From assembly GCA_005784505.1 (NCBI GenBank), contig VCAZ01000153.1:358501-422500 (forward strand): DNA of 64,000 nt, read 5' to 3'. Made by a program: the position numbers and the translations under genes. Under the pieces are notes generated by a model. It did no database searches. It had not been told where the DNA came from and saw only the letters and a program-made list of their open reading frames with translations. Source of the DNA: Bagarius yarrelli (lineage: Eukaryota > Chordata > Actinopteri > Siluriformes > Sisoridae). Shown here piece by piece: positions 20,746 through 33,119 of the stretch (position 1 is its first letter; each line of letters opens with the position of its first letter).

Positions 20746-21478
20746 TGTAACAAAACTCTTTTACCTAATCTCACAAAAGTCCTTTTTACCATCATCTAGA
20801 TAAAAAATCCATTCATTTTTTTGTTCCCCATCAAATTTCCAAGATTTCATTTGGGTCTTGCAGCGCGGAGCAGATACACCAGTGCCGAATGTCATAGCGA
20901 CAGCAGTAAGTGGATTCTCTCCCTGTGGTGATGAGACTTTTCTTCAGATTCTCCTCAAAGCCCATCATGAGGAAAAAGAGGAAGAGGTAATTTCATTTCT
21001 CTTCACTGGAGACTCGAGGCACGATGACTTCTCAAGCCAAAATGGTCAGTTTAATTAGTTATGTCAGTACCATGAAGGTGAAAAAAGTCTTCTGAGCTTC
21101 AGGTTTGGAGACATGGTGTTATATTTGATTTGCAACAAAAGCGTCTGCTGCATACACAGTCACACATTATTAAAGGCTGTGCCAGGAGAGCGGGCTGGAA
21201 AATTAAATCTCAACATCTACTGTATAGTCAAGTGCGAGTACAAGTGCCCCAGGGCAAAAAAATGACAAGAGGCAAATTTTAGTTGAAGCAACAACGCATT
21301 TTGAATGTTTTGTTTCAGACATTACTGTCCTTTATCTTCAGTGTATTCTTTAACCTGCTCTTCAATAAAAAACCTTTGTCAAAGCGACAGAATCTGTAGC
21401 ACGTCCCTAGCAACTATTATTACACTTTATACTAAAATCATATTTCAATTCGAGATTAGGCAATCTTAACTTTTTAAC
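20746..21478. other. Unassigned DNA
   Basis: Mixed-complexity sequence, nothing recognised. Confidence 0.4.
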
Positions 21479-21479
21479 A

Positions 21480-21608
21480 CAACCTGTCCAGGGTGTCCCC
21501 CTCCTGCCTTTCGCCCTTGCAGAGGCGGCTAGGATGGGCTCCAGCAGATCCCCGTGACCGGGAATTAGGGAAAAAGCAGGTATAGAAAATGAATGAATGA
21601 ATGAATTT
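21480..21608 (+). mobile_element. SINE-B tail
   Basis: aacctgtccagggtgtcccc, ggcggctaggatgggctcca, gcagatccccgtgaccggga, aaaatgaatgaatgaatgaa. Confidence 0.85.
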
Positions 21609-22883
21609 TTTAATACTGATGCCGCTACCGATTCTTTGCATCACCAAAAAGTTTCAATTGTTTTACTTCTGGTTTGTAACCCAAGAATAACAAAAGTACT
21701 AAAAGTATTTTTATTTATACACAATTTTCTGTTTTATTTATACATCAGTATAAATGGAATTAAAACTAAAATTAATTTTAAAAATATGTGGGGGAAAAAA
21801 ATAACATATACTATCATTAATGTAAGAAGGGGGTCACAAGTTTAGCTCAAACTTGCCTGTAATTTTCAAGCTTCCCTAGCAAGAGCTCGATTAGCTACAA
21901 CCTAAAATCTGGAAAAGTTGGAAAGTTTTTTTTTCTTTATAAATATAAAAAAAAATTAAGTAAAAAAAGTAAAAAAAACTTTTTAAATCAATATTTTATT
22001 CCCAAATAAAACATAGATAACATAACAAATGTTAAAACTGAAAACTTTGACACTTTTATCCATTAAATAAACTTATTTTAAATTATTATAGTATACCACT
22101 ACCAATATGACTCTAACTAATAATAATTATTAATAGTATTATTATTATTAAATGTACAAGAAATCTATCATGGTTTGCTTGTGCTTAATAATGACATTAA
22201 GCTAAAATTAAAATAAAAATTCAGCTGTAATAATCACAATCTTTGCCTGATATTTTGCCATTAGCATGAATTTATTTTTAGTTTATTTATTGGAATTCTC
22301 TGCTGAGATCTTCACTCTAATATCCATTCAACAGCACGGTGAAGCATGTCCGGATCAAATTGATCCTGAAAGATTAAAGACATTTTTCTGGTTTATGTTT
22401 TGTATAATTTGATGTTAAAAATAAAAAAGCCTCTTTAAAAATCCGTTTGAACATCAAGCTTTTTACGCTAGATGAAGAATTAGCATGGAATGTGTTTCTA
22501 AAATTCAGTTCTACATTTTCCTTTCATGCATGCAGACTTTTCTCTCCTCAAGGCTTGTGAGCGTTTCATGGTAAACCCTCGAGTGTTGTAATCTGTTTAA
22601 CACCATTTTCTTCCTGACTAAATATTCCCCACTTCCTCTTTTCAGCGTTAATGTCACCTGTGAGATTCGGAAACAGTTGGTTTTGTACCATATGGTGGAT
22701 TTTGCTTCACTGGTTACCTTATGATTCTCAGATTTACAAGATGAGTTCATTTATTCTGATATAAAAGACACATGATGTCTTTTGTAATAGGAAAATTAGG
22801 CTTTTTAGCGTCCTAATATGAAGGACAATTATCTGGCTTGTTCTGTAATATGACCAGTGGCAGGCCATGCATTTGGTTCCTTA
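21609..22883. other. AT-rich unassigned DNA
   Basis: Long A/T runs at 21900-22150; somewhat more complex at 22490-22750. No element or exon recognised. Confidence 0.4.
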
Positions 22884-22961
22884 ATACACCTCTCAATACC
22901 ACCACTATTCAAGTCGCATTTATAGAAACCATCATTACTATACAAAAACACAATATAACTA
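22884..22961. repeat. 80-bp block shared with 487-563
   Basis: cacctctcaataccaccact, tagaaaccatcattactata and aaacacaatataac match the first copy with a handful of differences. Confidence 0.6.
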
Positions 22962-22972
22962 TTATATAACGA

Positions 22973-23162
22973 GGGGAAGTGGTGGCTCATGGTTAAGGCG
23001 TTGGACTACCAACCCAAAGATTGTGGGTTTGATTCCCGGCATGACCAAGCTACCGTTGTTGGGCTTCTGAGCAAGGCTCTTAACCCCCCAATTGCTCAGT
23101 TGTATAAATGAGGTAAAGTTGCTCTCTATAAGGGCATCTGACAAAATGCTGTAAATGTAAAT
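22973..23162 (+). mobile_element. SINE-A, near full length with A and B boxes
   Basis: A-box region tggctcatggttaag (22983-22997) and B box ggtttgattcc (23026-23036), spaced as in a class II tRNA. The body gcttctgagcaaggctctta and tail gctctctataagggcatctg, ctgtaaatgtaaat complete it. This is one of the best preserved copies and suits use as a local reference. Confidence 0.88.
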
Positions 23163-23257
23163 ATACTACATACACCAGGGTTTGTGGGTCAACAGGTTGT
23201 ATGATCCAACACCACAAGGGACAAGATTGTTTTTTATGTACCTTGCAGAAAAGTGTT

Positions 23258-23418
23258 AAAGCAGTGGTTAAGATGTTGGTCTGCCAATTAAAAAATCAGG
23301 GTTTGATTCCCGCCACCACCAAGTTGCCACCACTTTTAACCCCAATTGCTGAGTTGTATAGAAGAGAGAAATGTAAGTCGCTCTGGATAAGGACGTCTGC
23401 CAAATTCTGTAACTGTAT
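23258..23418 (+). mobile_element. SINE-A, body shortened
   Basis: taaagcagtggttaagatgt, agggtttgattcccgccacc, then a deletion of the gggcccctgagcaagg block, followed by taagtcgctctggataagga, cgtctgccaaattctgtaac. Confidence 0.82.
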
Positions 23419-25765
23419 TATAATACAGTATACATAATAATTAAGGACTATTAGTCTTATACGCTAGGCTTTTGGTGTATTTTACTACAACTGGCAGACA
23501 TTTTGTCCAAATTTCACATCTAAAATTAATTATATCTCCTTTATCTTTTTGGAATTCATGCGAAAAATGACATGGTAGTCGATCAATTAGGCTTCTTATT
23601 ATTAACAGCTTTTTCCGAGATTTCTGATCGTCCACTATTGCTGGAAGCAGAGACATCACTCAGGGGGAAAGTTTGGATGATTCTAAGGACCGATGTTCTT
23701 TGGAGCCCCAAGAGATCTGTTTTATTAGTGGTAACAGTAGTAGCAGTAATGTAATAGAAAATTGCTAGCGGCGCCCCTGGCTAGACGACACAAGGCAAAG
23801 AAAAATAACTGGGTTGTATGACATGGCTACCTATGACACACGACTTCGTCTGAGACAAAATCCAGAAAGCCATTAGCGAGCCTGTTTGTTGTCATACTAA
23901 GTGTGTTTTATCCTCCAAAAGCGCTTGCAATCGTGCCAGTCGACTTCCACAGACCGGAGTTGTCTTACTCCAAATGACTGTCCTCTCTTCACATCTATAA
24001 CACTACATGCTTTTCCCAGAAACATGACGCTACAGCGGTATCAAGCCTGAGAATTCAGGGACAAGTCATCTTTGTTAACGACCCACGGTAGCGGATTCAA
24101 TAACACAGGGCAATGCAAAACCTGCTGTTAGGTATGAAAGGAAAAATACTGATCTAAAAGCTGGCGTGGGAACAGAAAGTGGTTCCTAAGATCTGTGTGG
24201 GCTGCAGCTACATTAGACTAATCAATAGAGATTAAAAAAGATGATGGCAATGATGATAATGATGATGGAGGAAAAACGCTGTCACTCAATGACTTCAGGT
24301 TGTTTTTTCTATATCCTGTTATATATATATGTATATAGTTTACATGTCATGTGATCATCCTACATTATATAATCATAAGTAATAGAATGAAATATTTTAG
24401 ATATGTCAATATGTTTGTTCAGAATTGTTTTATGTTTGTATATAAACCTATATTTTGTTGCTGGTGATGATTTTGTTTATATGTTAGACACAGAATTATG
24501 AATAAATGATTAAATATATTCATGTAAAAACTTACACCTTATTTTTACATAGTAAAATCTCATTTTTATACTATTGTTATTATACATTTTATTTTATATA
24601 TAGCTTAAATAATTTGATATTAAAACACATTTTATTACTTTTTTTTTCGATGTTATTAAAATAAAAAATGTTTGTTTGGTTTTTTTTTGTAATTTAGGTG
24701 ATATATAATTAATATTTGGTTGTGTTTTTGTGTTTCCTGCCTAAAAATAACAAAGAATATTTTTTTTTATTTTATTCATATTTACATTTAATATAATATA
24801 ATTCTATTTATAATAATATAATAAAACTATTTATTATATTAAAGGTTAAAATGTCAATTTAAAAGTTATTTTGCATATCAAAGATTTTTAAACATTTTAA
24901 TGTATTAAAAAAACCCTAAAAATTCTTATTTTTGTTTCAGATGTAATTATTTAAAGTCATTTTTAAATGATTTTAAGTCTTCTTGGACATTCTTACCTCA
25001 GACCTCTGACCCCTCAGCAGCACTTTTGTGGGTGTGTGTGTTAAATTTTTATTTAACACAAGTGTTTAATGAATCTGGAGGGTGTAATATTGTAGTCTCA
25101 ACTCTTTGCTTTGTGGATTCTAACCTCATAATAATAATGCATGCATGACAAATGGCAGCTTTATTAAGCTTCCTTATGATTGCAAGTACAGAGTTATGAG
25201 CTTGTCGCCGTTCAGAATAGATTCCTTTCTAATGGAAACAGATCATTGAACCCGCGAGACTGAGCGTTAGGAGACAGACGTATTATCAGTTAACATATCA
25301 TGCCTGTGGTCTCTCAGGGCAGTAAAAGCATCAGTGTGAGATATGTTCAGCCAGCACATCCACTGCCCGCCTCATTAAGACAGCCTGGATTTCAATTTCA
25401 TTCAACCTCAGTTATGAGAGTAGGAGAAAAAAAAATAATATTAAAAAATCTCATTCTTATCGCTCCAGAAGGAAATATTGGATCTGTACAAAATGAGAAC
25501 ACAGTCGATGTTGTTAATATTTGAAAGGCAGCATGTTACACGGTGTCCAGTGATAAAAGCCCAGAGCGGGTTTTAGCTCTACACCTCTACAGCCTGGAAA
25601 AGGTCAGCATCTCTCAGCCTAAGACAAACGATAGCGCTCGATAGCCGAATGCTAGCCTGGGGTTTATGCTGTATCAGGGGTTAATACATCTCATCCTCTA
25701 GAACACCCTGAAAACCATAAAAAAACAGAAAGAATGAAACATTCTTCATCTCGTAGTTGAGAACC
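23419..25765. other. Long stretch without recognised element or gene
   Basis: 23460-24240 is of ordinary complexity. 24300-24960 is strongly AT-rich. 25010-25700 is again more complex. No exon, RNA gene or repeat family was recognised, although the 74-codon frame at 25300-25524 is open in complex sequence. Confidence 0.4.
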
Positions 25766-25769
25766 GGTA

Positions 25770-25808
25770 AATACATTTACAGCATTTGGCTTTATCCAGA
25801 GCGAAATG
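25770..25808 (-). mobile_element. SINE-A tail fragment
   Basis: acatttacagcatttggctt, tatccagagcgaaatgtc; the gcagacgccc part is deleted. Confidence 0.6.
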
Positions 25809-26258
25809 TCAACATGTATAATATTATATATAACACAAATTATATTAATTTGATAAAATGTTTTCTTTTCATCATGAAGCCTAAGATAATAACGATTTAA
25901 TTTAGATTTTCTTACATCAATATTTACTTGCATAAAAGTAATAAGTTTAAAATTGAAAATATTTAAGACACGTCTGAATTTATTTCATATTTAACTGTAT
26001 TTAAAGTGTTCATTTTATATATACAGTTTTGAACACTGAAATTTAATACACTAAAAAACTGTATTAAAAATTGTATAATTACAAAAAGACATTTTACTTA
26101 TTTTATTTATTATTATCCCAATCCATTATTATTATTATTTTTATTATTATTTTTTTTTAGAAATATCATTGTTTTTGCTGTAATTACATAATTTAGCTTA
26201 AAATTCTAATAATAAATATATTCTATAAATATTGAAACATTAAAAAGTAATCTGATAT
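25809..26258. other. AT-rich DNA
   Basis: No element recognised; TTA repeats near 26120-26155. Confidence 0.45.
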
Positions 26259-26260
26259 TC

Positions 26261-26592
26261 GGGGCAGCACGATGGCTTAGTGTTTTGCACTGTTGCCACA
26301 GAAAGAAGGTCCCGGCTTTAATTTCCCTGCAGGGGTCTTCCTGTGTGGAGTTTGCATGTTCTCCCCGTGGGTTCTTGCGTGGGTTTTCTCCCACGGTCCA
26401 AAAACATGTATGTTAGATTGATTGGTGATTCTAAATTGCCCATAGGATTAAGTGTGACTGTGTGTGGCCCTGTGATGGACTGGTGACCTGTCCAGGGTGT
26501 CCCCCTCCTCTCCCTTTCGTTCTTTTAGCGACAGTTGGCAGATTCCTGTGACCCTGACTTAGAGAATAAGCGGGTATAGAAGATAAATAAAG
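26261..26592 (+). mobile_element. SINE-B, near full length
   Basis: Head ggggcagcacgatggcttag and cactgttgccacagaaagaa, conserved centre tggagtttgcatgttctccc and tcccacggtccaaaaacatg, linker tctaaattgcccataggatt, tail gacctgtccagggtgtcccc, gtgaccctgacttagagaat and a short A-rich end. The conserved centre is that of the V-SINE superfamily (DANA in zebrafish); the tail differs from DANA. The B-box region has mutated (ccggctttaatttcc). Confidence 0.88.
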
Positions 26593-27755
26593 ATTATATT
26601 ATTTATTTATTCAAGTTTTGGAAGATTATATTTTCCTAATCACTTGTAACCTGTTTACCTATTTACTTCTTTCCACATTCCCTGACAGCAACTAACATTA
26701 ATCATCATAATATATTATCTATCCACATCTGTTGATTTTTGCAAAATTCAATTTCTAATAATAGGTTTAACTCAATAAAGTTTATTGTTAGCTTTTGCAT
26801 CATTTATATATGCAAGGGAAATTAACCCCAGCCGGAAGAACGCTTGTTCCATTTTCGGAATAGAAAACGAGATTGAATTAGCAAGCTTAGCCAGAAAGAA
26901 TGCAATTAGCAAAGCTGCAGCTCATCATCCCGACCTGACTGCATAAGAGGTAACAATATATTACTATAACAGAATGAAGGAATCTTGACATATCCTAATA
27001 TATTGAGATGACATTTATAACTTTTCTGTTTCTTTAGGATGAAACACATTAAATCCGACAATGAAACATACGAGATGTCCAAGGTTCAAGCGTGGGCTTG
27101 TGGATGCTTAGCAAAACACTACAAGCAATAACGTGCTAGTCTGTTTTAACATTGTTTGGTTACATACTATGCGTCATAGTGTCCGTATTTTCTGATAGCA
27201 GGCTAGCTTTCATCACAGTTGCTAAAGGCGGATGCAAAAAAAATGACTTCTAATTTGAAATAAGAAACTGTAGCAAAGAAAACAAATATAAGACTAATAT
27301 CCATGTTTTACCAAGCTAGATCTTCAGCCTGATAACAAAAGGTTCAAACTCCATAGCAGATTTTCTTGGCCAGTAGGTCATCTGACTGACATGTAAAGCA
27401 ACCAAACACAGTTCATGTGAAGTGCCTACGAAAAACAAAGCGATGTGAAAACATAGTTCAAACGCTATAAAAATGCTTCCTACAAGACTGAAGTCTTAAA
27501 TCATGTGCGGAATCACGTCAAATGAAAAGCGATATGTCATGAGCAAGGCATCAGGAAGTACAAAGCCAAGCACCCAGTTTCGTTAAGTCAAGCTTCTTTC
27601 CTTCAGCGCACGGTTTGTGAAGTCTCAAACAGTCGTGCCAAACAGAAAGGCAAAGGTGGTGGCTTGCCTCAGCATGGCGCTTGCTCGAGGAAGTCAACTG
27701 CCCACAGTGCACACTTCTGCCGTCTGCGCCAGCTAGTCATATTGGCATCTTCTGC
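26593..27755. other. Unassigned DNA including a complex island at 26820-26945
   Basis: The island contains repeated aattagcaa-type homeodomain-like cores (ttgaattagcaagcttagcc, atgcaattagcaaagctgca) in repeat-free sequence. The rest shows nothing recognisable. Confidence 0.4.
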
Positions 27756-27759
27756 TGAC

Positions 27760-27882
27760 TTGCAGAACTGGGATAGGGTGGTGCTTCTGGACCCAACTTA
27801 CTAAGATGGGATATGTGAAAAAAGAATTTCACTGTGCTGTAAAAAAGTATATGTGACAAAATAAAGGCATTTACATTCTTAG
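27760..27882 (+). mobile_element. SINE-C 3' end
   Basis: gacccaacttactaagatgg, gatatgtgaaaaaagaattt, cactgtgctgtaaaaaagta, tgtgacaaaataaaggcatt. It matches the tail at 59935-60029. Confidence 0.8.
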
Positions 27883-28970
27883 CTGGTGCAGTCTGCGCAG
27901 CCGTCAGCAGGTTTTAGGGGGCGAAGAACCAGGCAGTGGTGCTCAAGCAGTTTGTACTGCCCCAAGACAGCTCCACATGCCCAGAAAGGCAACATTGCGA
28001 TCAGCACTTCACTGGAGGTGAGTGGCGTTCGTGACCAGGCAGTAGGAGGGCTGGGGTGAAGAGTCCCTGACCCTGAGAAGTGGGCCTTTGGGAATCAACT
28101 ACCGCTACAGAAGGCAGACTGTTAAACAACATTACACACCCATTTCTCTAATATCCTGTACACTTGCATGGACAATAAAACAGACAAGCAAGAAAATGCA
28201 AGTCGCAAGGCTACTGAAGGCTACTGGCTACATCTTATCTCAAACTCTCTCAATCTTCAGCTATATTTAAATTCATAGTCAGAAACCTGTCTGGGCAATT
28301 TTACTGAGAGGTTCTGTGTAAAAGGAAACAATAAGTTAAAAAGGTTTCTTGTTTGTGAAGTCTTAGCTTTGTTTTATACGTCTCACTCACGGGTTTGGGC
28401 CTGAGGCTAGAGAGAAATTGACTTAAAGTCGATGGAAAGCTGGTAAAAGAAGGAGAAATTATGACTGTGCTATCAATACAAATGACTTCTCGGGGGTAAA
28501 TGGTGCTATGCTGGTGTCAGTCATATAGTAGACTAGTTATTACTTTTTTTTGAGTGCTCTGAGGCAATATCTTGCTCTATTACCCTCACATAAACTAACG
28601 CTGGAGAGAAAAAAAATGAGACTCAGCAGGACGGATGGTACTCTCTGCGGACGCCTTGATGAATGCATAAACCCGGATACGCCACCGCGTCCGGGAGTGT
28701 CGCCCCTTCTTTATAACCTGATCTTGCATTGAGTGCAAAGATTCCTTTGTTTGTCATCAGATAATTCATTTGGGTGTCTTTCTGGTCCAGCTAGCTCTGA
28801 TACAAAGATACGATAAAGACACACCAATGTCTGGTAAAAGGTAAAATCCCTTTTCATCTAAAAAGTAATATGCTGATTAGAATTAAAGGTATTTTCAAGA
28901 CGAGCCGCAGCTTTTAGTTTTTTAATAATGCATTGTAAACCTTTTTTTTTTACCCTGAATGCCTCATGAA
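27883..28970. other. Unassigned DNA
   Basis: Fairly GC-balanced between 27890 and 28100, then ordinary. The two 60-codon plus frames at 28088 and 28550 have no recognised domain. Confidence 0.4.
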
Positions 28971-28974
28971 TAGA

Positions 28975-29140
28975 GCTTGGACAATAATCATTTTTATCAG
29001 ATATCGATTTTGTAATATCGACTCTACTGATACATAGCTCCGTCTCAAGGCCTGCCCAGACTCTGGAGGTGCCCTAGATTGCCCGAGATTGTAGATTTAT
29101 GCCCCCCTATTCAACCCCCAACCCCCATATCTCCCCTAAT
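28975..29140. repeat. Dispersed repeat remnants
   Basis: ATATCG motifs at 28998-29025 are followed by ctcaaggcctgcccagactc, tggaggtgccctagattgcc and a C-rich ccaacccccatatctcccc. I suspect a decayed DNA element but cannot define its ends; ccctaggcaattgcttatgt at 29457 may be its other side. Confidence 0.3.
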
Positions 29141-29145
29141 CACTC

Positions 29146-29183
29146 TCACACACACACACACACACACAAACACAAACACACAC
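29146..29183. repeat. (CA)n microsatellite
   Basis: About 12 CA units followed by imperfect ones. Confidence 0.9.
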
Positions 29184-29736
29184 CCTACCACAAAAAATCC
29201 ATAAAATGCTATAACATAACATAAATACTGAACAAAAACATAAATAAATAGGCATTAAGCATAAGTAGTAAATAAATTGTGATAATAAATTTGATTAACT
29301 GTCACTAGAAGATTCACACAACAAAGTGCAAATCAACAAAAAGTGCACTAACTCGAATATATTATCTAAATTCTTCTATTATCTAAATTAACATATGGGT
29401 GTAGGAGCGCACAATGCTCACAAGGGGGAGCACATCTGACAAAAAAAATACTATACCCCTAGGCAATTGCTTATGTCACCTATGCCATGGGCTGCCCTGT
29501 TCCTTCTTGTTAGGAATCTCAAGCAAGACCACCGATACATGACTGAATGGGAAGGGGGGGATATGTCCATAACTGTTACAGTAGATTTAATGATTTATGG
29601 ACAACAGGTTGGTCAAAATGGTTCCACACGTAATATTACCAGTGATGCTGAATTATACAAATTAATTAATGTGTAATAAAGGGGTTAACAATATAAAACC
29701 TTACTGTGGTTAAGGATATATGGTAATGGTACTGTA
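29184..29736. other. Unassigned DNA
   Basis: AT-rich to 29400, then more complex. No supported feature. Confidence 0.4.
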
Positions 29737-30036
29737 CTATATATATATATAAAGTGGTAGTTGGTAATGTACTATAACCTCAGTGTGCTGATGATATTTC
29801 TGAGTAAAAAATGAGAAGCATGTTCTTATGATTTGTGCCCCGCCCCTTTCTCCATCCCAGTGCACCAGCTCCGTGTTCCACAATGTCAGATTCAGCGCTC
29901 TATCCCTGACATCTTTTTCCAAATCCTTTATTTGATATATGGCTGTCTCTATCCTAGCTGATGGCAGGTGCTGTAATATAGACTGATGGTTGAGGAAGGC
30001 CATCGGCTGCGGCGCGCCTCTACGCTGACACGCCAC
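29737..30036 (-). other. Unexplained minus-strand open frame, 99 codons
   Basis: The central part, translated as RIETAIYQIKDLEKDVRDRA and LNLTLWNTELVHWDGERGG, has a more protein-like composition than other frames in the window. The C-terminal end runs into a TA repeat (LYIYI), so the frame as a whole is not a gene. I recognise no domain. It may be an exon of unknown identity or chance. Confidence 0.15.
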
Positions 30037-30094
30037 AAAATGCTACCGTGACTACGCCATTCGTCAGCCCTCTTTCTTTCTTAATGCCTTCAGC

Positions 30095-30385
30095 TCACAG
30101 ACGACCTTCGTTTAAATTGATATCTCTAAAAAAAAAAAAGGAGGAAAAAAAAGTAAGATTGAGACATCCATCCTTTCGGCAAGCTTGTCTCGATCGCTCT
30201 AATGCTCGTAAGTGCTTTGCAACTTTTTTTTATGTCGCAGCTTCTAAAACATCTCTCATGCAGAATTATTTCTCTTCAGGTACACGTGCAGGATCATGCA
30301 GATGATGCAAAACAAATTAGTTTTGAAGTAAAAATCAGTTCTCAAGGGCATCCTGGGGCTGTTTTGCTTAACAGGAACTGGTGAG
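30095..30385. repeat. Left copy of a diverged duplication (with 33120-33335)
   Basis: Shared landmarks in order: gtttaaattgatatct, atgtcgcagcttctaaaa, gcagaattatttctcttcag, gtacacgtgcaggatcatgc, agatgatgcaaaa and gctgttttgcttaacaggaa. The last landmark recurs at 30712-30735. Confidence 0.65.
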
Positions 30386-31814
30386 ATGCAACAATGTGGT
30401 GTGACTTGGAGTTCACTGCATAGTGGAAGGCAAAAAATAAGGAAATAGTAGCAGTGTAACATTTTTTTTCACTTTTTTTGTAAGTAAATATTTTTGAGAG
30501 CAGAGCATGAAGACTTAGCATATACGGTTAGCATATTTGCCTCAAAAGGACAAACTGAAGAAACAAACGACTGGAAACTCTTGAACTAGACTGGACAACA
30601 AAGGAAAAGGTACTAGCATCACAAGCTAGAGCATTAAGCATTAGCGGTTAGCATTAGCTGCTAGCATACAAACCAAGGAAGGCAAAAAAAATGACCTTAG
30701 TGATTAGAGGGTGCTGTTTTTACTTAACAGGAACTGGCAAGATCTACAACTTCTAGGCTTGAGGGTTTGAAAGCCTGCCTTTGCTGTGTCTAATTTTTGC
30801 ATCGGTTTCTTTATATCCGATCCACCGATATACATGGCGACATCTTGTACTACTTGAAAAATATTACTCGGTGCATAATACCAATAGAATAGAAAAAACG
30901 AAAGTATATATGCTCCTGTTTTTTTTTCAGAAAGTGAAAAAACATTACAATCATAAAAGATCAGTTTTAACAGAGGAATTCCTGAAGGCAAAGCCGGCAT
31001 CAGTAGTCAACAATGTTTGTGGATCCACAGCCTTTGAGAGGAAAAAGGGCATAGAACGTTTATTTTTTTCCTTTCTTTTTTTTTTTTTTTTACTAAATGT
31101 GTACAAACCACTGAGTCTACCAAAGCAGGTTGCCGAGAGATCACTTACTACATTTTCTGTAGTTCAAAAGCTTCGTCTTGGCACCGAGCTGCCGCCTACC
31201 ATCTCTCGTTGAGCCCAAGGAAACAAGCTAGAACACACTCGAATCACCTTTTAGCAGTCCGGGATGACTCATAAGCCTGAATGCAGAGAGCTGGACCTAT
31301 TTTTGAAAATAGAATATATTTTTTCTTCAGGATTACTTTAACAGCACTCTCATGAAAGAGCTGAGTGCACACGGTTCGTCTCAATTCGTCTCAACCACCC
31401 GGTGCTAAGAAATGCATCAATTTTCTCCACCAAACATACGAATTATCATGCTTCAACATGTGTCAATTTTTTTTAAAGTGCCTTTTCTCAGATAACAATA
31501 ATACATTTTAAAATGAGTGTATCAGTTATATGCAATTGTAAGTTTCTTAGGCGTGAGTTTCAGAGATATTTAGTACCCATTCTTCTTCATTGTCAGAGGT
31601 GAGTAGTTGACTATAAGTACAATTACTAGTAAAGTCAAAGTAATTTTTGTATATACATATAACAATCGACTGCATAAAATACATGTAAAAAAAGATAAGT
31701 GAATGTGTGTGATTTTAGAGTCACTTTCGATAAAATTAAAGTGCCCAAAGTTACAGAATCACCATCAAATAGTCTTAATGTAAGATGTTTTCTTAGGTTA
31801 GAGCTGAAATTTAA
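30386..31814. other. Unassigned DNA
   Basis: The 143-codon plus frame at 30781-31212 runs through T-rich low-complexity sequence (FFSFLFFFFLL) and shows no domain. No element edges seen. Confidence 0.4.
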
Positions 31815-32072
31815 TTTATTCATTCATTCATTCATTCATTCATTCATTTATTCATTTATTTTCTATACCTGCTTATTTCCTAATTCAGGGTCACAGGGAT
31901 CTGCTGGAGTCTATCCCAGCCATCTATGAAAAGGCGAAAGGCAGGAGGGGGACATCCTGGACAGGTCACCAGGGAGAACATGCAAACTCCAAACAGAAAG
32001 ACCCCTGCAGGGGAATCGAACCTGGGACTTTCTTGCTGTGAGGCAACCACCAAGCCTCCGTGCTGCCCCGAA
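31815..32072 (-). mobile_element. SINE-B with internal deletion
   Basis: Plus strand begins with CATT repeats, then tcagggtcacagggatctgc, tggagtctatcccagccatc, ggacatcctggacaggtcac, and jumps directly to agggagaacatgcaaactcc, cgaacctgggactttcttgc and ccaccaagcctccgtgctgc. The linker and half of the conserved centre are deleted. The B box survives as the reverse of gggaatcgaacct. Confidence 0.88.
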
Positions 32073-32089
32073 ATTTAAAATTTAACTTA

Positions 32090-32400
32090 ATTAAATTCAA
32101 ATTATTTTTATTTGTAAAACACTTTTAACAGTGGACATTGTCTCAAAGCAGCTTTAGAATGCAGTAACATTGAAAAAGAATAAGTTTGTCATTAATGAAG
32201 AAGCCAATGGTGACTGTGGTAAAGAAAAACTCCCTGAGATGAAGTAGGAAGAAACCTTGAAAAGAACCAGACTCAAAAGGGAACCCATCCTCATCTGGGA
32301 GACACCACATGATGAGTTTTATGGTAATGGTGATCAAATGTAATTTAAACTGTAGCCTTGGGTCAGTGGAGCAGAGTGAATCCCAGTCCATCCTGGAATT
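32090..32400 (-). mobile_element. D repeat
   Basis: Plus strand: ttgtaaaacacttttaacag, cattgtctcaaagcagcttt, gtgactgtggtaaagaaaaa, ctccctgagatgaagtagga, aagaaaccttgaaaagaacc, gggaacccatcctcatctgg, tgaatcccagtccatcctgg. The order is the exact reverse of 52850-53135. Confidence 0.8.
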
Positions 32401-33119
32401 CCTCTACGCTGATATCATCACTTGTTTTGGACACATAAAAGACGTCACATTATGTAACGATTTGTTTTTTTTCTTTAGAAGAAATATAACATAATGTATT
32501 CCTAGATTCCATTATACTTCAATCAATGGCAAAGATATTTACTTATCTAATTGTTATTCTTTGTCCTTTTTAACAGATTCCCTGTTCAGGTATACAATTC
32601 AGGAACTTATAGATTTCTGCTGCTCTTACTCAAAATCCGGCAACTTGAAGTTGTACACTACATGTAAATGATCTTGATTATTAAGTCAGAGAAGGCGTTT
32701 CTTGCATAATCTTGCCTAAATACTTAAACATTGCTGATAGATATCAATTTTATGTTTCACCAAAATCAAACTCTAATTTTAGTAAAAAATTCAGCTTTTT
32801 TAATAATTAATATGAGGTTAAGTAATTAGTTTTTTTTTTACAACTGAAATGATTATTTGCATGTAACCGATATGCAGTACCGATACTTATTTATCGATAT
32901 TATCGTTATTTTATTTCCTTACAGCAAACCCAACTAAACACTTCTTATTCTGCATAGTCTATTTTTACATTAACAGTCTTTAACACAGTTCTAAATCTGA
33001 CCACAGGATGGACCGTATAAAAGGTGGATTCGATATTACAAAAACAGAGGCTTAAATATCAATAACGATATCGGTAAAAATTATCAGTCGTCATTAATTA
33101 TTATAATAAATAATAAAAA
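32401..33119. other. AT-rich DNA with ATATCG remnants
   Basis: At 32865-32910 and 33025-33085 there are gataccgat and ttatcgatattatcg motifs like those at 20635. Otherwise nothing recognised. Confidence 0.4.

Noticed and set aside
22983..23036. Possible tRNA-Ser/Leu gene
   Set aside because: A and B boxes are present, but there is no matching acceptor stem and the sequence continues into SINE body and tail; the same pattern recurs throughout the window.
30781..31212. 143-codon plus-strand frame
   Set aside because: It passes through T runs giving FFSFLFFFFLL, shows no domain and overlaps AT-rich debris.
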